Shown: positions 41,653 to 51,471, counted from the stretch's first letter. The stretch: DNA of 64,000 nt from Aromatoleum toluclasticum ATCC 700605 (GCF_000378245.1 NZ_KB899512.1:28768-92767); one strand, 5' to 3'. A program made the numbers and translations. Notes: generated from the sequence alone by a model not told the origin.

Positions 41653-43491
41653 ATGCACCGCCTCCTGTCCCTGCTCGTCCTCCTCGTCAGCCTGTTCTCG
41701 CTGTCCGCCCCCGCCGGCGCCGCCCCGTCCGGTTCGCCGATGCGCCCCGAAGAAGCCTTCGTGCTTTCCGCACAGGCACTCGACGCGCAGACGGTCGAGG
41801 TCACCGTGAAGATCGCCGGCGACTACTACCTCTACGCGGACAAGTTCCGCTTCCACGCCGATCCCGACACCGTCACCTTCGGCACGCCGGAGCGCCCGCC
41901 GGGCAAGGTCAAGAAGGACGACTTCTTCGGCGAGGTCGAAACCTACCGCAAGGAAGTGAAGGTCCTGCTGCCCGTCAACGCACCGGCAGGCACGACGAAG
42001 TTCCGCCTGCTCGGCAGCGTGCAGGGCTGCTGGGATGGCGGCATCTGCTATCCGCCCAACGAACAGTCCGCCGACATCGACCTGCTCGCAAAACCGGTCA
42101 AGACCGGCGGCAACTTCCTCGACGGCCTGCTCGGGCGCGACGACAAACCCGCACAGAGTGCCGCGGCGGCGACGGCCGGCAGCGGCGTCGCCGACGACGA
42201 GAGCGGGCGCATCGCCGGCCTGCTGCGCAACGCCAGCGGCCCGCTGGTGCTGCTGAGCTTCTTCGGCTTCGGGCTGCTGCTCGCCTTCACCCCCTGCATG
42301 TTCCCGATGATCCCCATCCTGTCGGGCATCATCGTCGGCCACGGCCACAACATCTCGCGCGGGCGCGCCTTCATGCTGTCGCTGGTGTACGTCCTCGGCA
42401 TGGCCCTCACCTACGCCGCCGCCGGCGTCGCCGCGGGCCTCTCCGGCACGATGCTGGCGGCCGCACTGCAGAACGCCTGGGTGCTGGGAAGCTTTGCGCT
42501 GGTGTTCGTGCTGCTGTCGCTGTCGATGTTCGGCTTCTACGAGCTGCAGCTGCCCTCGGCGCTGCAGAGCCGCCTGTCCTCCACCGCCAGCCACCAGCAG
42601 GGCGGCAGCCTCGGCGGCGTCGCGGTGATGGGCGTGCTGTCGGCGCTGATCGTCGGCCCCTGCGTCGCCGCCCCGCTCGCCGGCGCGCTGCTCTACATCG
42701 CGCAGACCGGCAACGCCGTGCTCGGCGGCGCGGCACTCTTCGCGATGGCGCTCGGCATGGGCGCCCCGCTCCTCGCCGTCGGCGTTGCCGCCCGCTCGGT
42801 GCTGCCGCGCGCCGGCGCGTGGATGGAAGGCGTCAAGAAGGCCTTCGGCGTGATGCTTCTGGCCGTCGCCGTGTGGCTTCTCACGCCGGTCGTGCCGCCG
42901 CTGCTGCCCATGCTCGCGTGGGCCGCGCTGCTGCTGTTCTCCGGCATCTTCCTGCACGCGATCGACCCGCTGCCGCCGCACGCCAAGGGCTGGCAGCGCT
43001 TCTGGAAAGGCGTCGGGGTCGTGCTGCTGATCGGCGGCTCGGCGATGCTGATCGGCGCACTCGCCGGCTCGCGCGACCCGCTGCAGCCGCTCGCGGTGCT
43101 GCGCGCGCAGGCCTCGACCGCCAACGCCGCCGAGCTGCCGCGCTTCGAGAAGGTCGCCTCGCTCGCCGAACTCGACGCCCGCCTCGCCACCACCGACCGC
43201 CCGGTGATGCTCGATTTCTATGCCGACTGGTGCGTGTCGTGCAAGGAGATGGAGCGCTTCACCTTCACCGACCCGAACGTCTCCGCACGCATGGGCCGCA
43301 TGCTGCTGCTCAAGGCCGACGTCACCGCCAACAACGACGACGACAAGGCGCTGCTCAAGCGCTTCAACCTGTTCGGGCCGCCGGGCACCATCTTCTTCGA
43401 CCCGGCGGGCAAGGAGCGCGGCGGCCTGCGCGTCGTCGGCTTCATGAAGGCGGACGCGTTCGGCGAAGTGCTCGACCGCGCCCTGAGGTAA
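41653..43491 (+). CDS. dsbD: Thiol:disulfide interchange protein DsbD
   Basis: A 612-residue three-domain reductase relay. It has a signal peptide (residues 1-22), then an N-terminal periplasmic domain with the redox pair in GCWDGGICYPP. The eight-helix membrane core has redox cysteines in TPCMFPMIPILSG and GPCVAAPLAGALLY. The C-terminal thioredoxin domain has YADWCVSCKEME. It passes electrons from cytosolic thioredoxin to periplasmic DsbC/CcmG partners. It is full length, with all six catalytic cysteines visible. Confidence 0.96.
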   Translation: MHRLLSLLVLLVSLFSLSAPAGAAPSGSPMRPEEAFVLSAQALDAQTVEVTVKIAGDYYLYADKFRFHADPDTVTFGTPERPPGKVKKDDFFGEVETYRKEVKVLLPVNAPAGTTKFRLLGSVQGCWDGGICYPPNEQSADIDLLAKPVKTGGNFLDGLLGRDDKPAQSAAAATAGSGVADDESGRIAGLLRNASGPLVLLSFFGFGLLLAFTPCMFPMIPILSGIIVGHGHNISRGRAFMLSLVYVLGMALTYAAAGVAAGLSGTMLAAALQNAWVLGSFALVFVLLSLSMFGFYELQLPSALQSRLSSTASHQQGGSLGGVAVMGVLSALIVGPCVAAPLAGALLYIAQTGNAVLGGAALFAMALGMGAPLLAVGVAARSVLPRAGAWMEGVKKAFGVMLLAVAVWLLTPVVPPLLPMLAWAALLLFSGIFLHAIDPLPPHAKGWQRFWKGVGVVLLIGGSAMLIGALAGSRDPLQPLAVLRAQASTANAAELPRFEKVASLAELDARLATTDRPVMLDFYADWCVSCKEMERFTFTDPNVSARMGRMLLLKADVTANNDDDKALLKRFNLFGPPGTIFFDPAGKERGGLRVVGFMKADAFGEVLDRALR

Positions 43492-43538
43492 CGACCCGGC
43501 CGCAGCGGCCCCAGCCGCGAGTCGGCGCCGTTTTCCCT

Positions 43539-43614
43539 TGTGGGAGCGGCTTCAGCCGCGAATGGGCCGTGCAGCCAGCGACACCGCCTCTTCGCGGCTG
43601 AAGCCGCTCCCACA
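43539..43614. repeat. REPIN (REP doublet) between dsbD and ribE
   Basis: Two perfect 24-bp inverted arms (43539-43562 and 43591-43614) flank a 28-bp spacer. Each arm begins TGTGGGAGCGGCTTCAGCC, the same core as the palindrome at 2395. Two inverted REP units close together are the hallmark of REPINs, non-autonomous elements mobilised by RAYT transposases. No RAYT gene is in this window. The rest of the 256-bp gap 43492-43747 shows no FMN riboswitch. Confidence 0.88.
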
Positions 43615-43747
43615 TGGTTGCTCCCACCGCGACTGCCCGCAGCCACGTCCGAATTCGTGCGATTGCCGCGGATTACGGCGGCGAAGCGACCGCATTTGCG
43701 TGCACTTCGCCTACAATCACTGTTCCCTAATCCGCCCTCCACCCCAA

Positions 43748-44353
43748 ATGTTCTCCGGAATCGTGGCCGCCTGCGGCCGAATCGAACGCATCGATCCCCT
43801 GCAGGACGGCGTCCGCCTGACGGTCAACGTGGCCGATCTCGATCTCTCCGACGTACAGCTCGGCGACAGCATCGCCAATAGCGGCGTATGCCTCACCGTC
43901 ATCGCCGTGGACGCCCCGCGCGTGCAGTTCGACGTGTCGCGCGAGACCCTCAACTGCACGGCGGGCCTCGACAAGGCCGGCAACGAGGTCAATCTCGAGA
44001 AGGCGCTGCGCCTCGCCGACCGCCTCGGCGGCCACCTCGTCACCGGCCACGTCGACGGCGTCGGCGAAGTCGTGCGTTTCGTCCCGGTGGGCGAGAGCCA
44101 CGACCTCGTGATCCGCGCCCCGGCCGCGCTCGCCGGCTACATCGCGCGCAAGGGCTCGGTCACCGTGAACGGCGTGAGCCTCACCGTGAATCGTGTCGAA
44201 GGCACCGAATTTTCGATCAACCTGATCCCGCACACCGTGGCGGTGACCAATCTCAAGCACCTCGAGGCCGGCAGCCGCGTCAACCTCGAGATCGACCTGA
44301 TCGCCCGCTACTGCGAACGCCTGCTGGCGTGGCGCGAGGAATCCGCACAATGA
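43748..44353 (+). CDS. ribE: Riboflavin synthase, alpha chain
   Basis: A 201-residue riboflavin synthase with two homologous lumazine-binding domains, starting MFSGIV as is universal. Motifs GVCLTV and [14 protein letters not shown] mark the first and GVSLTVN and FSINLIPHT the second domain. It dismutates two 6,7-dimethyl-8-ribityllumazine into riboflavin. It begins the operon ribE-ribBX-ribH-nusB; its stop overlaps the ribBX start by four bases (ATGA). ribD is not in the window. Confidence 0.96.
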   Translation: MFSGIVAACGRIERIDPLQDGVRLTVNVADLDLSDVQLGDSIANSGVCLTVIAVDAPRVQFDVSRETLNCTAGLDKAGNEVNLEKALRLADRLGGHLVTGHVDGVGEVVRFVPVGESHDLVIRAPAALAGYIARKGSVTVNGVSLTVNRVEGTEFSINLIPHTVAVTNLKHLEAGSRVNLEIDLIARYCERLLAWREESAQ

Positions 44354-45438
44354 GCGCACTGTCCCCCATCACCGAAATCGTCGAGGAAATCCGCGCCGGC
44401 CGCATGGTCGTGCTGGTCGACGAGGAAGACCGCGAGAACGAGGGCGACCTCGTGCTTGCCGCCGAGCACGTCACGCCCGAAGCGATCAACTTCATGGCGA
44501 AGTTCGGCCGCGGCCTGATCTGCCTCACCCTCACCGAGGCGCGCTGCCGCCAGCTCGACCTGCACCTGATGGTGCGCGACAACCGCTCGCCGCACGGCAC
44601 TGCCTTCACGACCTCGATCGAGGCCGCCGAGGGCGTCACCACCGGCATCTCGGCGCACGACCGCTCGCGCACGGTGGAAGCGGCCGTCGCGCGCAACGCC
44701 AAGCCGTCCGACATCGTCCAGCCCGGCCATATCTTCCCGCTGATGGCGCAGAACGGCGGCGTGCTCATCCGCGCCGGCCACACCGAAGCCGGCTGCGACC
44801 TCTCCGCGCTGGCCGGACTCGAACCGGCCGCGGTGATCTGCGAGATCCTCAAGGACGACGGCACGATGGCGCGCCTGCCCGATCTCGTCGAGTTCGCCAA
44901 GGAGCACGGCCTCAAGATCGGCGCGATCCGCGACCTGATCCAGTACCGTTCGTCGAACGAGCACCTGATCAAGCGCGTCGCCGAGAAGGACGTCGATACC
45001 CCGCACGGCCGCTTCCGCCTGTTCGCGTTCGAGGACAAGACCACTGGCGAAGTGCATTTCGCGATGACCAAGGGCGACATTCGCCCCGAGCACGAGACGC
45101 TCGTGCGCGTGCATGAGCCGATCTCGGTCGTCGACTTCCTCGACGCCGAAAGCGCCCGCCACACCTTCCCGGTCAACCAGTCGCTTGCCCGCCTTGCTCA
45201 GGCCGAGCAGGGCGTGATCGTGCTGCTGTACCGGCCGCAGTCGGGCAGCGAGCTGCTCGCGAGCCTGACCGGCAACGGCTACCAGCCCCCGAAATGGGAC
45301 GCACGCCTGTTTGGCGTCGGCGCCCAGATCCTGCGCGACCTGCAGGTCGGCAAGATGCGGCTGCTGTCCAGCCCGCGCAAGATTCCGAGCATGGCCGGCT
45401 TCGGCCTGGAGATCACGGGCTTCGTCGATCCGGCCTGA
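44350..45438 (+). CDS. ribB: RibBX: DHBP synthase fused to a degenerate GTP cyclohydrolase II domain
   Basis: A 362-residue protein. Residues 1-205 are an intact 3,4-dihydroxy-2-butanone-4-phosphate synthase ([20 protein letters not shown] and [13 protein letters not shown]). Residues 208-362 keep the RibA fold outline ([11 protein letters not shown]) but contain no cysteine at all, so the zinc site and catalytic CDCG segment of GTP cyclohydrolase II are gone. Such RibBX proteins are known in proteobacteria and have only RibB activity; a separate ribA must lie elsewhere. It is coupled to ribE by an ATGA overlap. Confidence 0.94.
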   Translation: MSALSPITEIVEEIRAGRMVVLVDEEDRENEGDLVLAAEHVTPEAINFMAKFGRGLICLTLTEARCRQLDLHLMVRDNRSPHGTAFTTSIEAAEGVTTGISAHDRSRTVEAAVARNAKPSDIVQPGHIFPLMAQNGGVLIRAGHTEAGCDLSALAGLEPAAVICEILKDDGTMARLPDLVEFAKEHGLKIGAIRDLIQYRSSNEHLIKRVAEKDVDTPHGRFRLFAFEDKTTGEVHFAMTKGDIRPEHETLVRVHEPISVVDFLDAESARHTFPVNQSLARLAQAEQGVIVLLYRPQSGSELLASLTGNGYQPPKWDARLFGVGAQILRDLQVGKMRLLSSPRKIPSMAGFGLEITGFVDPA

Positions 45439-45513
45439 GGTGGTACCCTCGACGTTTTACCGCGCCGGAAGTCCAGTGGATTTCCGGCTTATCCGTTTTT
45501 GAAAGAACCGAAC

Positions 45514-45984
45514 ATGGCCCGTTACGACAACATTCCCGAATTCGAGCCCGATCTGAGCGGCCACGGCCTACGCATCGGCATCGTCATGAGCCGCTTCAAC
45601 CAGGACGTGTGCGAAGGCCTGCTGTCGGCCTGCACCGCCGAGCTGCAGCGCCTCGGCGTCGCGCCCGACCTGATCCGCATCGCCACCGTCCCCGGCGCGC
45701 TGGAAGTCCCGCTCACGCTGCAGGCCATGGCGCGCAGCGGCCGCTACGACGCGCTGATCGCGCTCGGCGCGGTGATCCGCGGCGAAACCTACCACTTCGA
45801 GCTGGTCTCGAACGAGATGGGCGCCGGCATCAACCGCATCGGCCTCGACACCGGGATGCCTATCGCCAACGGCGTGCTCACGACCGAGGACGACGACCAG
45901 GCGCTCGCGCGGATGCACGAAAAAGGCAGCGACTGCGCACGCACCGCGATCGAGATGGCGCGCCTGCTGCGGATGCTCAAATGA
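45514..45984 (+). CDS. ribH: 6,7-Dimethyl-8-ribityllumazine synthase
   Basis: A 156-residue lumazine synthase: [14 protein letters not shown] near the start, [12 protein letters not shown] and [17 protein letters not shown], with the catalytic His in TYHFE. It condenses the RibB product with 5-amino-6-ribitylamino-uracil. ATG 45514 is preferred over the upstream TTG at 45499. Its stop overlaps the nusB start by four bases. Confidence 0.96.
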   Translation: MARYDNIPEFEPDLSGHGLRIGIVMSRFNQDVCEGLLSACTAELQRLGVAPDLIRIATVPGALEVPLTLQAMARSGRYDALIALGAVIRGETYHFELVSNEMGAGINRIGLDTGMPIANGVLTTEDDDQALARMHEKGSDCARTAIEMARLLRMLK

Positions 45985-46427
45985 GCGGCAAGGCAGCACG
46001 GCGCCGCGCGCGCGAGTTCGCCCTGCAGGGCATCTACCAGTGGTTGCTGTCGGGCAACTCGGTCCCCCAGATCGAGGATCACGTCGCCCAGGTCACCGGT
46101 TTCGACAAGGCCGACCGCGAACTCTTCGTCAGCCTGCTGCGCGGCACGCTCGGGAACGTCGCGGCGCTGCAGGAGGAGTTCGTCCCGTTCATCCACCGCT
46201 CGGTCGAGGAGCTCTCGCCGGTCGAGCGCGGCATCCTGCTGCTTGCGACGCAGGAGCTGAAGAACAGCCTCGACACGCCCTACCGCGTAATCATCAACGA
46301 GGCGATCGAGCTGGCGAAGAGCTACGGCGGCACCGAAGGCCACCGCTTCGTGAACGGCGTGCTCGACAAGCTCGCGGCCAAGCTGCGCGCGGTCGAAGTG
46401 AACGCGGCAAAGGAAGCGAAGTCCTGA
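45981..46427 (+). CDS. nusB: Transcription antitermination factor NusB
   Basis: A 148-residue all-helical Nus[17 protein letters not shown] at the start, then [13 protein letters not shown] and [28 protein letters not shown]. It pairs with NusE (S10) on boxA RNA for rRNA antitermination. The ribH-nusB junction with ATGA overlap is conserved widely in proteobacteria. A terminator follows the stop by 27 bp. Confidence 0.96.
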   Translation: MSGKAARRRAREFALQGIYQWLLSGNSVPQIEDHVAQVTGFDKADRELFVSLLRGTLGNVAALQEEFVPFIHRSVEELSPVERGILLLATQELKNSLDTPYRVIINEAIELAKSYGGTEGHRFVNGVLDKLAAKLRAVEVNAAKEAKS

Positions 46428-46454
46428 CGTCGCCGACGAAGGACTGAAGATCGA

Positions 46455-46477
46455 ACGGGCCTGCGCGGCCCGTTTTT
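46455..46477 (+). terminator. Rho-independent terminator of the ribE-nusB operon
   Basis: ACGGGCC (46455-46461) and GGCCCGT (46467-46473) form a seven-pair stem with a five-base loop, followed by a run of T to 46477. Confidence 0.9.
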
Positions 46478-46514
46478 CATTTCAGCACCCCGGCGCGCAC
46501 GCGCACCAATGCAG

Positions 46515-46551
46515 AAGGCCCGGGCGTGCATCGCTGCACGGCCCGGGCCTT
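46515..46551. terminator. Long hairpin between nusB and the convergent helicase gene
   Basis: Arms of about 16 bases (AAGGCCCGGGCGTGCA at 46515-46530 and its complement at 46535-46551 with one bulged G) enclose TCGC. It lies 41 bp beyond the helicase stop codon on the minus strand and is probably its terminator, although no clear T-run follows on either strand. Confidence 0.55.
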
Positions 46552-46592
46552 CCCGGTCATTGCACCCCGCTCGCGCGGGGCGCCGACATCAC

Positions 46593-48095
46593 TCAGTCAC
46601 GAAAAGCAGGACGCGGACGGCGGGCGCCTTCCGGACGGTCACCGCCGAAACGGGCGCCGTCGCGCGAGCCTTCGCGGCGCGGGGCACGGTCGTCGCGCGG
46701 GAAGGCGCTGCGGTCGCCGAAGCTGCGCGGTTCGCTGCGACCGAAGGCGGGACGCTCCTGCGGGGCGCCGGCGCGCTCGTCACGGCCGAAGCCGCCACGG
46801 TTGGCACCCTGCCCTTCCGACGACCAGCCCTTGCCGGTACCCGGACGGGAGTCGCGCGAATCGCGGCTCCACGACGAACCGCCCGACGGACGGCCGCTGC
46901 CGTAGCCCGGCTTGCCGCCGCCACCGCCCGACGGGCGACGCGGGGAGGTCGGACGCAGCGTCGGCTCGAGGCCTACGATGGTGTGCACGTCCATGCGCTT
47001 GCCGGTGAAACGTTCGATCGCACGGATGATGCCCATCTCGCGCGGACCCGACATCGTGATCGCGATGCCGTCGCGGCCGGCGCGGCCGGTACGGCCGATG
47101 CGGTGCACGTAGTCCTCGACCTGGCGCGGCGGGTCGAAGTTGATGACGTGGCTGATGCCGGCGACGTCGATGCCGCGCGCGGCGACGTCGGTCGCGACGA
47201 GCACGTCGATGCGGCCCTGGCGCAGCTTGTCGAGCGTGCGGTTACGCGCGGTCTGGTGCATGTCGCCATGCAGCGCGGCGGCCGAGAAGCCCTTCTCCTG
47301 CAGCGACAGGGACACTTCCTCGGCGCTGCGCTTGGTGGCCGTGAACACCACGGCCTGCTGCCGCCCGTCGTCGCCGAGCAGCGATTCGAGCAGGCGCGTC
47401 TTGTGCACGAGGTTGTCGGCCATCATCAGGCGCTGTTCGATGTTGCCGCGGTTCTCGACCGTCGGCGCGATCTCGATGCGCTGCGGGTTGCGCTGCAGCT
47501 TGCTCGCGAGGTTGCCGACCACGCCGTCCAGCGTCGCCGAGAACAGCAGGGTCTGGCGCGAAGCCGGGGTCGCGGCGACGATGGTCTCGATGTCTTCGAC
47601 GAAGCCCATGTCGAGCATGCGGTCGGCTTCGTCGAGCACCAGGGTCTCGACATCCGACAGCTTGATCTTGCGGCGCGTGAGGTGGTCGATGAGGCGGCCC
47701 GGGGTCGCGACGACAACGTCGACGGGGCGCTGCAGCTGCTTCACCTGCGCGAAGAAGGGCGCGCCGCCGACGAGGCAGGCGGTGTTGAGCCAGCGCAGGT
47801 TGCGGCCGTAGGTCTTCACGGCCTTCTCGACCTGCTGCGCGAGTTCGCGCGTCGGCGTCAGCACGAGGACGCGCGGACCGGCGCCGGGCGCAGGCTTGCG
47901 CTCGACGAGGCGCGACAGGCTGGGCAGCGTGAAGGCGGCGGTCTTGCCGCTGCCGGTATGCGACGACACCATCAGGTCGGCACCGGAGATCGCGGCGGGA
48001 ATCGCCTTGACCTGCACTTCGGTGGGGACGGTGTAGCCGGTGGTTTCGATGGCCTGCAGCAGCAGTTCGTTGAGGCCGAGTTCGTTGAACGTCAT
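46593..48095 (-). CDS. rhlE: DEAD-box RNA helicase, RhlE type
   Basis: A 500-residue DEAD-box helicase with the Q motif, ASSHTGSGKTAAF-type Walker A, DEAD (VLDEADRML), SAT, TATKRSAEEV and HRIGRTGRAGRDG motifs. A C-terminal basic tail from about residue 385 is rich in Gly, Ser, Arg and Pro, with RGG-like repeats. It should unwind RNA in ribosome assembly or mRNA decay. ATG 48095 with AGGAAG upstream is used; a longer frame to 48251 has no support. The RhlE label is by overall similarity. Confidence 0.93.
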   Translation of the reverse strand: MTFNELGLNELLLQAIETTGYTVPTEVQVKAIPAAISGADLMVSSHTGSGKTAAFTLPSLSRLVERKPAPGAGPRVLVLTPTRELAQQVEKAVKTYGRNLRWLNTACLVGGAPFFAQVKQLQRPVDVVVATPGRLIDHLTRRKIKLSDVETLVLDEADRMLDMGFVEDIETIVAATPASRQTLLFSATLDGVVGNLASKLQRNPQRIEIAPTVENRGNIEQRLMMADNLVHKTRLLESLLGDDGRQQAVVFTATKRSAEEVSLSLQEKGFSAAALHGDMHQTARNRTLDKLRQGRIDVLVATDVAARGIDVAGISHVINFDPPRQVEDYVHRIGRTGRAGRDGIAITMSGPREMGIIRAIERFTGKRMDVHTIVGLEPTLRPTSPRRPSGGGGGKPGYGSGRPSGGSSWSRDSRDSRPGTGKGWSSEGQGANRGGFGRDERAGAPQERPAFGRSEPRSFGDRSAFPRDDRAPRREGSRDGARFGGDRPEGARRPRPAFRD

Positions 48096-48481
48096 GGGTT
48101 CTTCCTGGGTTTCCGCCGCGACGGGTGGTCGTAACGGGATCCGGCCCGGTTTACCGGGCCAATGAAAAGGCATCGCACCGTCCACGGAGGACGCGGTGGC
48201 GGCAAGCGCGCGATGGGCTTGGGCCGGTCGGATACCGTCGAACCAAAACAACTACGGGACGACGGATGCGACCGCGCATCGGCACCAACCGGCATTCGCG
48301 ATGCCTATCGATCAGGAGAACGAGAGGAGTTCGACGGGAGGGTCGGGGGCGATGGGGCTGTGGATACAGTCCCTCGGCTGGGTCCGCGGAATCCAGTTCC
48401 GCGAGTTAAGACCTGAAGATAAACCGACTGCTGCATTGCACAACGGACGCAATGGTAGCCGATTTTCCGCTTTCGGGAAAG
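48096..48481. other. Intergenic region upstream of the DEAD-box helicase
   Basis: No convincing gene is seen in these 386 bp, despite open frames on the plus strand, which lack typical codon pattern and start sites. It must contain the helicase promoter and a long 5' leader. A small hairpin GGCCCGG/CCGGGCC lies at 48142-48160 close to the start. No riboswitch is recognised. Confidence 0.5.
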
Positions 48482-48517
48482 AAAAAAAGGAAAAGGGCCC
48501 GACGCCTGCCGGCGTCG
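48482..48517 (-). terminator. Rho-independent terminator of the HU gene
   Basis: On the minus strand, CGACGCC (complement of 48511-48517) pairs with GGCGTCG (complement of 48500-48506), with a four-base loop, and is followed by a T-rich tract through 48482. The hairpin lies 30 bp beyond the HU stop codon. Confidence 0.88.
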
Positions 48518-48547
48518 AGCCCCGATCCGGTACTGCGGAAGGCGGGA

Positions 48548-48826
48548 TCAGTTGCCGTTCACAGCGCCCTTCAGCGTCGCGCCGGCCGAGAACTTCGGCA
48601 CACGCGAAGCGGCGATCTTGATCGAAGCACCGGTCTGCGGGTTGCGGCCGGTACGCTCGGCGCGCTCGGACACCTCGAAGGAGCCGAAACCCGTGAACGA
48701 CACTTTCTCGCCGGCGGCCATGCGCTCGGCGATGATGTCCAGCACGGCGGAGAGGGCGCGGTCGGCCTGCGCACGCGAGACGTCCAGACGGTCAGCCAGG
48801 GCTTCGACGAATTCACCTTTGTTCAT
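48548..48826 (-). CDS. hupB: HU-type histone-like DNA-binding protein
   Basis: A 92-residue HU-family protein starting MNKGEFVEALADRLDVSRAQADRAL, with VSFTGFGSFEVSERAERTGRNPQTG containing the DNA-intercalating arm (RNPQTG) and the KFSAGATLK C-terminal strand. It bends and compacts DNA as a dimer. It is a single gene with its own terminator. HU-beta versus HU-alpha cannot be fixed from sequence alone. Confidence 0.95.
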   Translation of the reverse strand: MNKGEFVEALADRLDVSRAQADRALSAVLDIIAERMAAGEKVSFTGFGSFEVSERAERTGRNPQTGASIKIAASRVPKFSAGATLKGAVNGN

Positions 48827-49100
48827 GCTTTACCTCGATTGGTGTGTGAGTTGTTCGGTGCTGCACATCTAAACTAACGGCCGGATTCTAGCATTGTCGC
48901 GGCTTGCGGGGCATTCGTCGACGTCATCGATACAAATTCTAGGGCATGTTTCGATGCCAAGGACACATTTTAGGACGCCCTGCGGCGGGTCGGGCATCAG
49001 GGCAAACACCAAAGGCGGCAAAACCATCCGGCAACCGTTTCCGCGCGATCGCCGTTTTCACGGCGAAAACCCACGGAAAATCGAGCTCGCACGGCCGATT

Positions 49101-50036
49101 TCAGGCTCCCGACGCCGCTGCAGGCGCATGCAGGCCGACGAGAATCTCCATGAAACGCCGCGCGACGCGGCCCGGAGGGGGTGTGCGCGCGATCGAGGCC
49201 TGCCATTCGCACGCATAGCGCAGGGTTTCGGACGGAATACGCACGATTTCGCCACGCGCCTCGAAAGCCTGCGCGTAGTGGTCCGGCAGGAAGCCGACGT
49301 AGCGGCCCGAGCGGATCAGCAGCACGCTCGCCTCCTGCTCGAAGGCGCGCGCCGCCGGCTGCAGGCCCAGGCGCCAGAAGCTTTCCATGTTGGGCGAGTG
49401 GTAGCCGAGGCCGACGAAGGCCGCGCGGCGCAGTTCGTCGTCGGACGGCATGCGCCCGCCGGCGAGCAGGGGGTGGCGCGGCGAGGCGTAGAGCGGCAGG
49501 AACTCGTCGAACAGATGCACCGACGTGAAGCTGTCGCTCGCGCGGTGGAAGGGGTGGACGGCGACGTGGAAGCGCCCTTCGAGCAGCCCCTTCTCGATCT
49601 CGCTGCTGCCGGCGACGAAGACGTTGAACGTCACCGCGGGCGCCTCGGCACCGAAGGCTGCGATCGCCTCGGCGAGGCGGCAGCCGGGGTTGGAGACGAT
49701 CTTGTCGAACATCACGAGCTTGAGTTCGCCGCGCATGCCGGCGTGCAGTTCGGCGACTTCGTCGCGGAATGCTTCGATCTGCGCGAGCAGGCGGCGCGCC
49801 GCGTCGAGCACGACCTGCCCTTCCTCGGTGAGCGCAAAGCCGGCACGGCCGCGCTCGCACAGGCGCACGCCGAGGCGCACTTCGAGATCCTTGAGGTGGC
49901 GACTGATCACCGAGCGGCTGATGTTCAGGCGCAGTTCGGCCGCCGCGAGGCCGCCCGATTCGGCGATGGCGATGAACACGCGCAGCAGGCGCAGGTCGGC
50001 TTCGGCGAGGCTGGCAAGGAGGGCACGGGATTTCAT
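49101..50036 (-). CDS. LysR-family regulator of beta-alanine catabolism genes
   Basis: A 311-residue LysR regulator: HTH in residues 12-72 (AESGGLAAAELRLNISRSVISRHLKDLEVR in that span) and an effector domain. It is divergent from an omega-aminotransferase and a methylmalonate-semialdehyde-type dehydrogenase, 102 bp apart. That arrangement suggests it activates those genes, as BauR-like regulators do; the inducer (beta-alanine or a polyamine product) is inferred. The gap 48827-49100 downstream shows only the HU promoter region. Confidence 0.92.
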   Translation of the reverse strand: MKSRALLASLAEADLRLLRVFIAIAESGGLAAAELRLNISRSVISRHLKDLEVRLGVRLCERGRAGFALTEEGQVVLDAARRLLAQIEAFRDEVAELHAGMRGELKLVMFDKIVSNPGCRLAEAIAAFGAEAPAVTFNVFVAGSSEIEKGLLEGRFHVAVHPFHRASDSFTSVHLFDEFLPLYASPRHPLLAGGRMPSDDELRRAAFVGLGYHSPNMESFWRLGLQPAARAFEQEASVLLIRSGRYVGFLPDHYAQAFEARGEIVRIPSETLRYACEWQASIARTPPPGRVARRFMEILVGLHAPAAASGA

Positions 50037-50138
50037 GCGGCAATTGTTTCATTAGTACGAAACCTTGCGTGCGAAAATTGCTGTTTTATGCACCCGATAC
50101 ACTCCGTAGGATGGCTGCGATCCCACAAGGAGTTCCGC

Positions 50139-51446
50139 ATGCCCCACGATCAGGCCTTCTGGCTGCCCTTCACCGCGAACCGCGCGTTCTGGAAATCGCC
50201 CCGCGTCATCACCGGCGCGCGCGGCCACTATTACACGACCGACGACGGCCGCCAGCTGCTCGACGGCTTCTCGGGGCTGTGGACCTCCGGCCTCGGCCAC
50301 TGCCATCCGAAGATCGTCGCGGCAGTGCAGGAGCAGGTCGCGACGCTCGACTACGCGATGGGCTTCCAGGTCACCAACGACAAGGCGATCGCGCTGGCGC
50401 GCGAGGTCGCGACGCTGGCGCCGGCAGGCATGAACAAGGTGTTCTTCACGAACTCGGGCTCGGAGTCCGCCGACACGGCACTGAAGATCGCGCTGGCCTA
50501 TCACCGTGCGCGCGGCGAGGGCCAGCGCACGCGGCTGATCGGGCGCGAGCGCGGCTACCACGGCGTGAACTTCGGCGGCCTGTCGGTGGGTGGCATTCCG
50601 GGCAACCGCAAGGTGTTCAGCGCGGCGCTGCTGCCCGGCGTCGATCACCTCCGCCACACCTGGAGCCCCGCCGACATGGCCTTCTCGAAAGGCCAGCCGG
50701 CCTGGGGCGCACAGCTCGCGGACGACCTCGAACGCCTCGCCGCGCTGCATGACGCCTCCAACATCGCGGCGGTGATCGTCGAGCCGGTCGCGGGCTCCAC
50801 GGGCATCCTCGTGCCGCCGATCGGCTACCTGCAGCGCCTGCGCGAGATCTGCGACAAGTACGGCATCCTGCTGATCTTCGACGAGGTGATCACCGCTTTC
50901 GGCCGCGTCGGCGCGCCCTTCGCCGCGGCGCGTTTCGGCGTGACGCCCGACATCATCACGACCGCGAAGGGACTCACGAACGGCGTCGTGCCGATGGGTG
51001 CGGTGATCGTGCGCGACGGCATTTTCGAGGCCTTGATGCAGGGGCCGGAGCACGTCGTCGAGCTCTTCCACGGCTACACCTATTCCGGCCACCCGCTCGC
51101 CGCCGCCGCGGGACTCGCGACGCTTGCGGCCTACCGTGAGGAGGACAGCTTCGCGCGCGCGCGCGGCGTGGAACCGGTGTTCGAGGAAATGATCCATTCG
51201 CTGCGCGATGCGCCGAACGTCGTCGATATCCGCAACTGCGGCCTGATGGGCGGCATCGAACTGGCGCCGCGCGCGGGGGCCGTGGGCATGCGCGGCTTCG
51301 AGGTCTTCCTGAAGTGCTTCGAGGCGGGCGTCGTGATCCGCAACGGCGGCGACGTGCTGCAGTTCTCGCCCTTCCTCGATTCGACGCCCGACGAGCTCGC
51401 CCGCATCTTCGACACCGTGCGCCAGGCGATCCGCAGCGTCGCCTGA
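50139..51446 (+). CDS. Beta-alanine/omega-amino acid--pyruvate aminotransferase
   Basis: A 435-residue class III aminotransferase. FFTNSGSESADTALKIA, RGYHGVNFGG, LIFDEVITAFGR and the PLP lysine in TTAKGLTNG are visible; MPHDQAFWLPFTANRAFWKSP-type N-termini are typical of omega-amino acid:pyruvate transaminases. The expected reaction is beta-alanine plus pyruvate giving malonate semialdehyde plus alanine. The next gene can oxidise that semialdehyde. CACAAGGAGTTCCGC precedes ATG 50139. Confidence 0.92.
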   Translation: MPHDQAFWLPFTANRAFWKSPRVITGARGHYYTTDDGRQLLDGFSGLWTSGLGHCHPKIVAAVQEQVATLDYAMGFQVTNDKAIALAREVATLAPAGMNKVFFTNSGSESADTALKIALAYHRARGEGQRTRLIGRERGYHGVNFGGLSVGGIPGNRKVFSAALLPGVDHLRHTWSPADMAFSKGQPAWGAQLADDLERLAALHDASNIAAVIVEPVAGSTGILVPPIGYLQRLREICDKYGILLIFDEVITAFGRVGAPFAAARFGVTPDIITTAKGLTNGVVPMGAVIVRDGIFEALMQGPEHVVELFHGYTYSGHPLAAAAGLATLAAYREEDSFARARGVEPVFEEMIHSLRDAPNVVDIRNCGLMGGIELAPRAGAVGMRGFEVFLKCFEAGVVIRNGGDVLQFSPFLDSTPDELARIFDTVRQAIRSVA

Positions 51447-51471
51447 CCCTCAACCCTGACGAGAGACAAAC

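Noticed and set aside
43492..43747. FMN riboswitch upstream of ribE
   Set aside because: The region is occupied by a REPIN and shows none of the conserved RFN core sequences.
48125..48621. Plus-strand frames (84-141 codons) between the helicase and HU genes
   Set aside because: No ribosome binding site, odd composition, and overlap with the HU terminator and gene; treated as non-coding.
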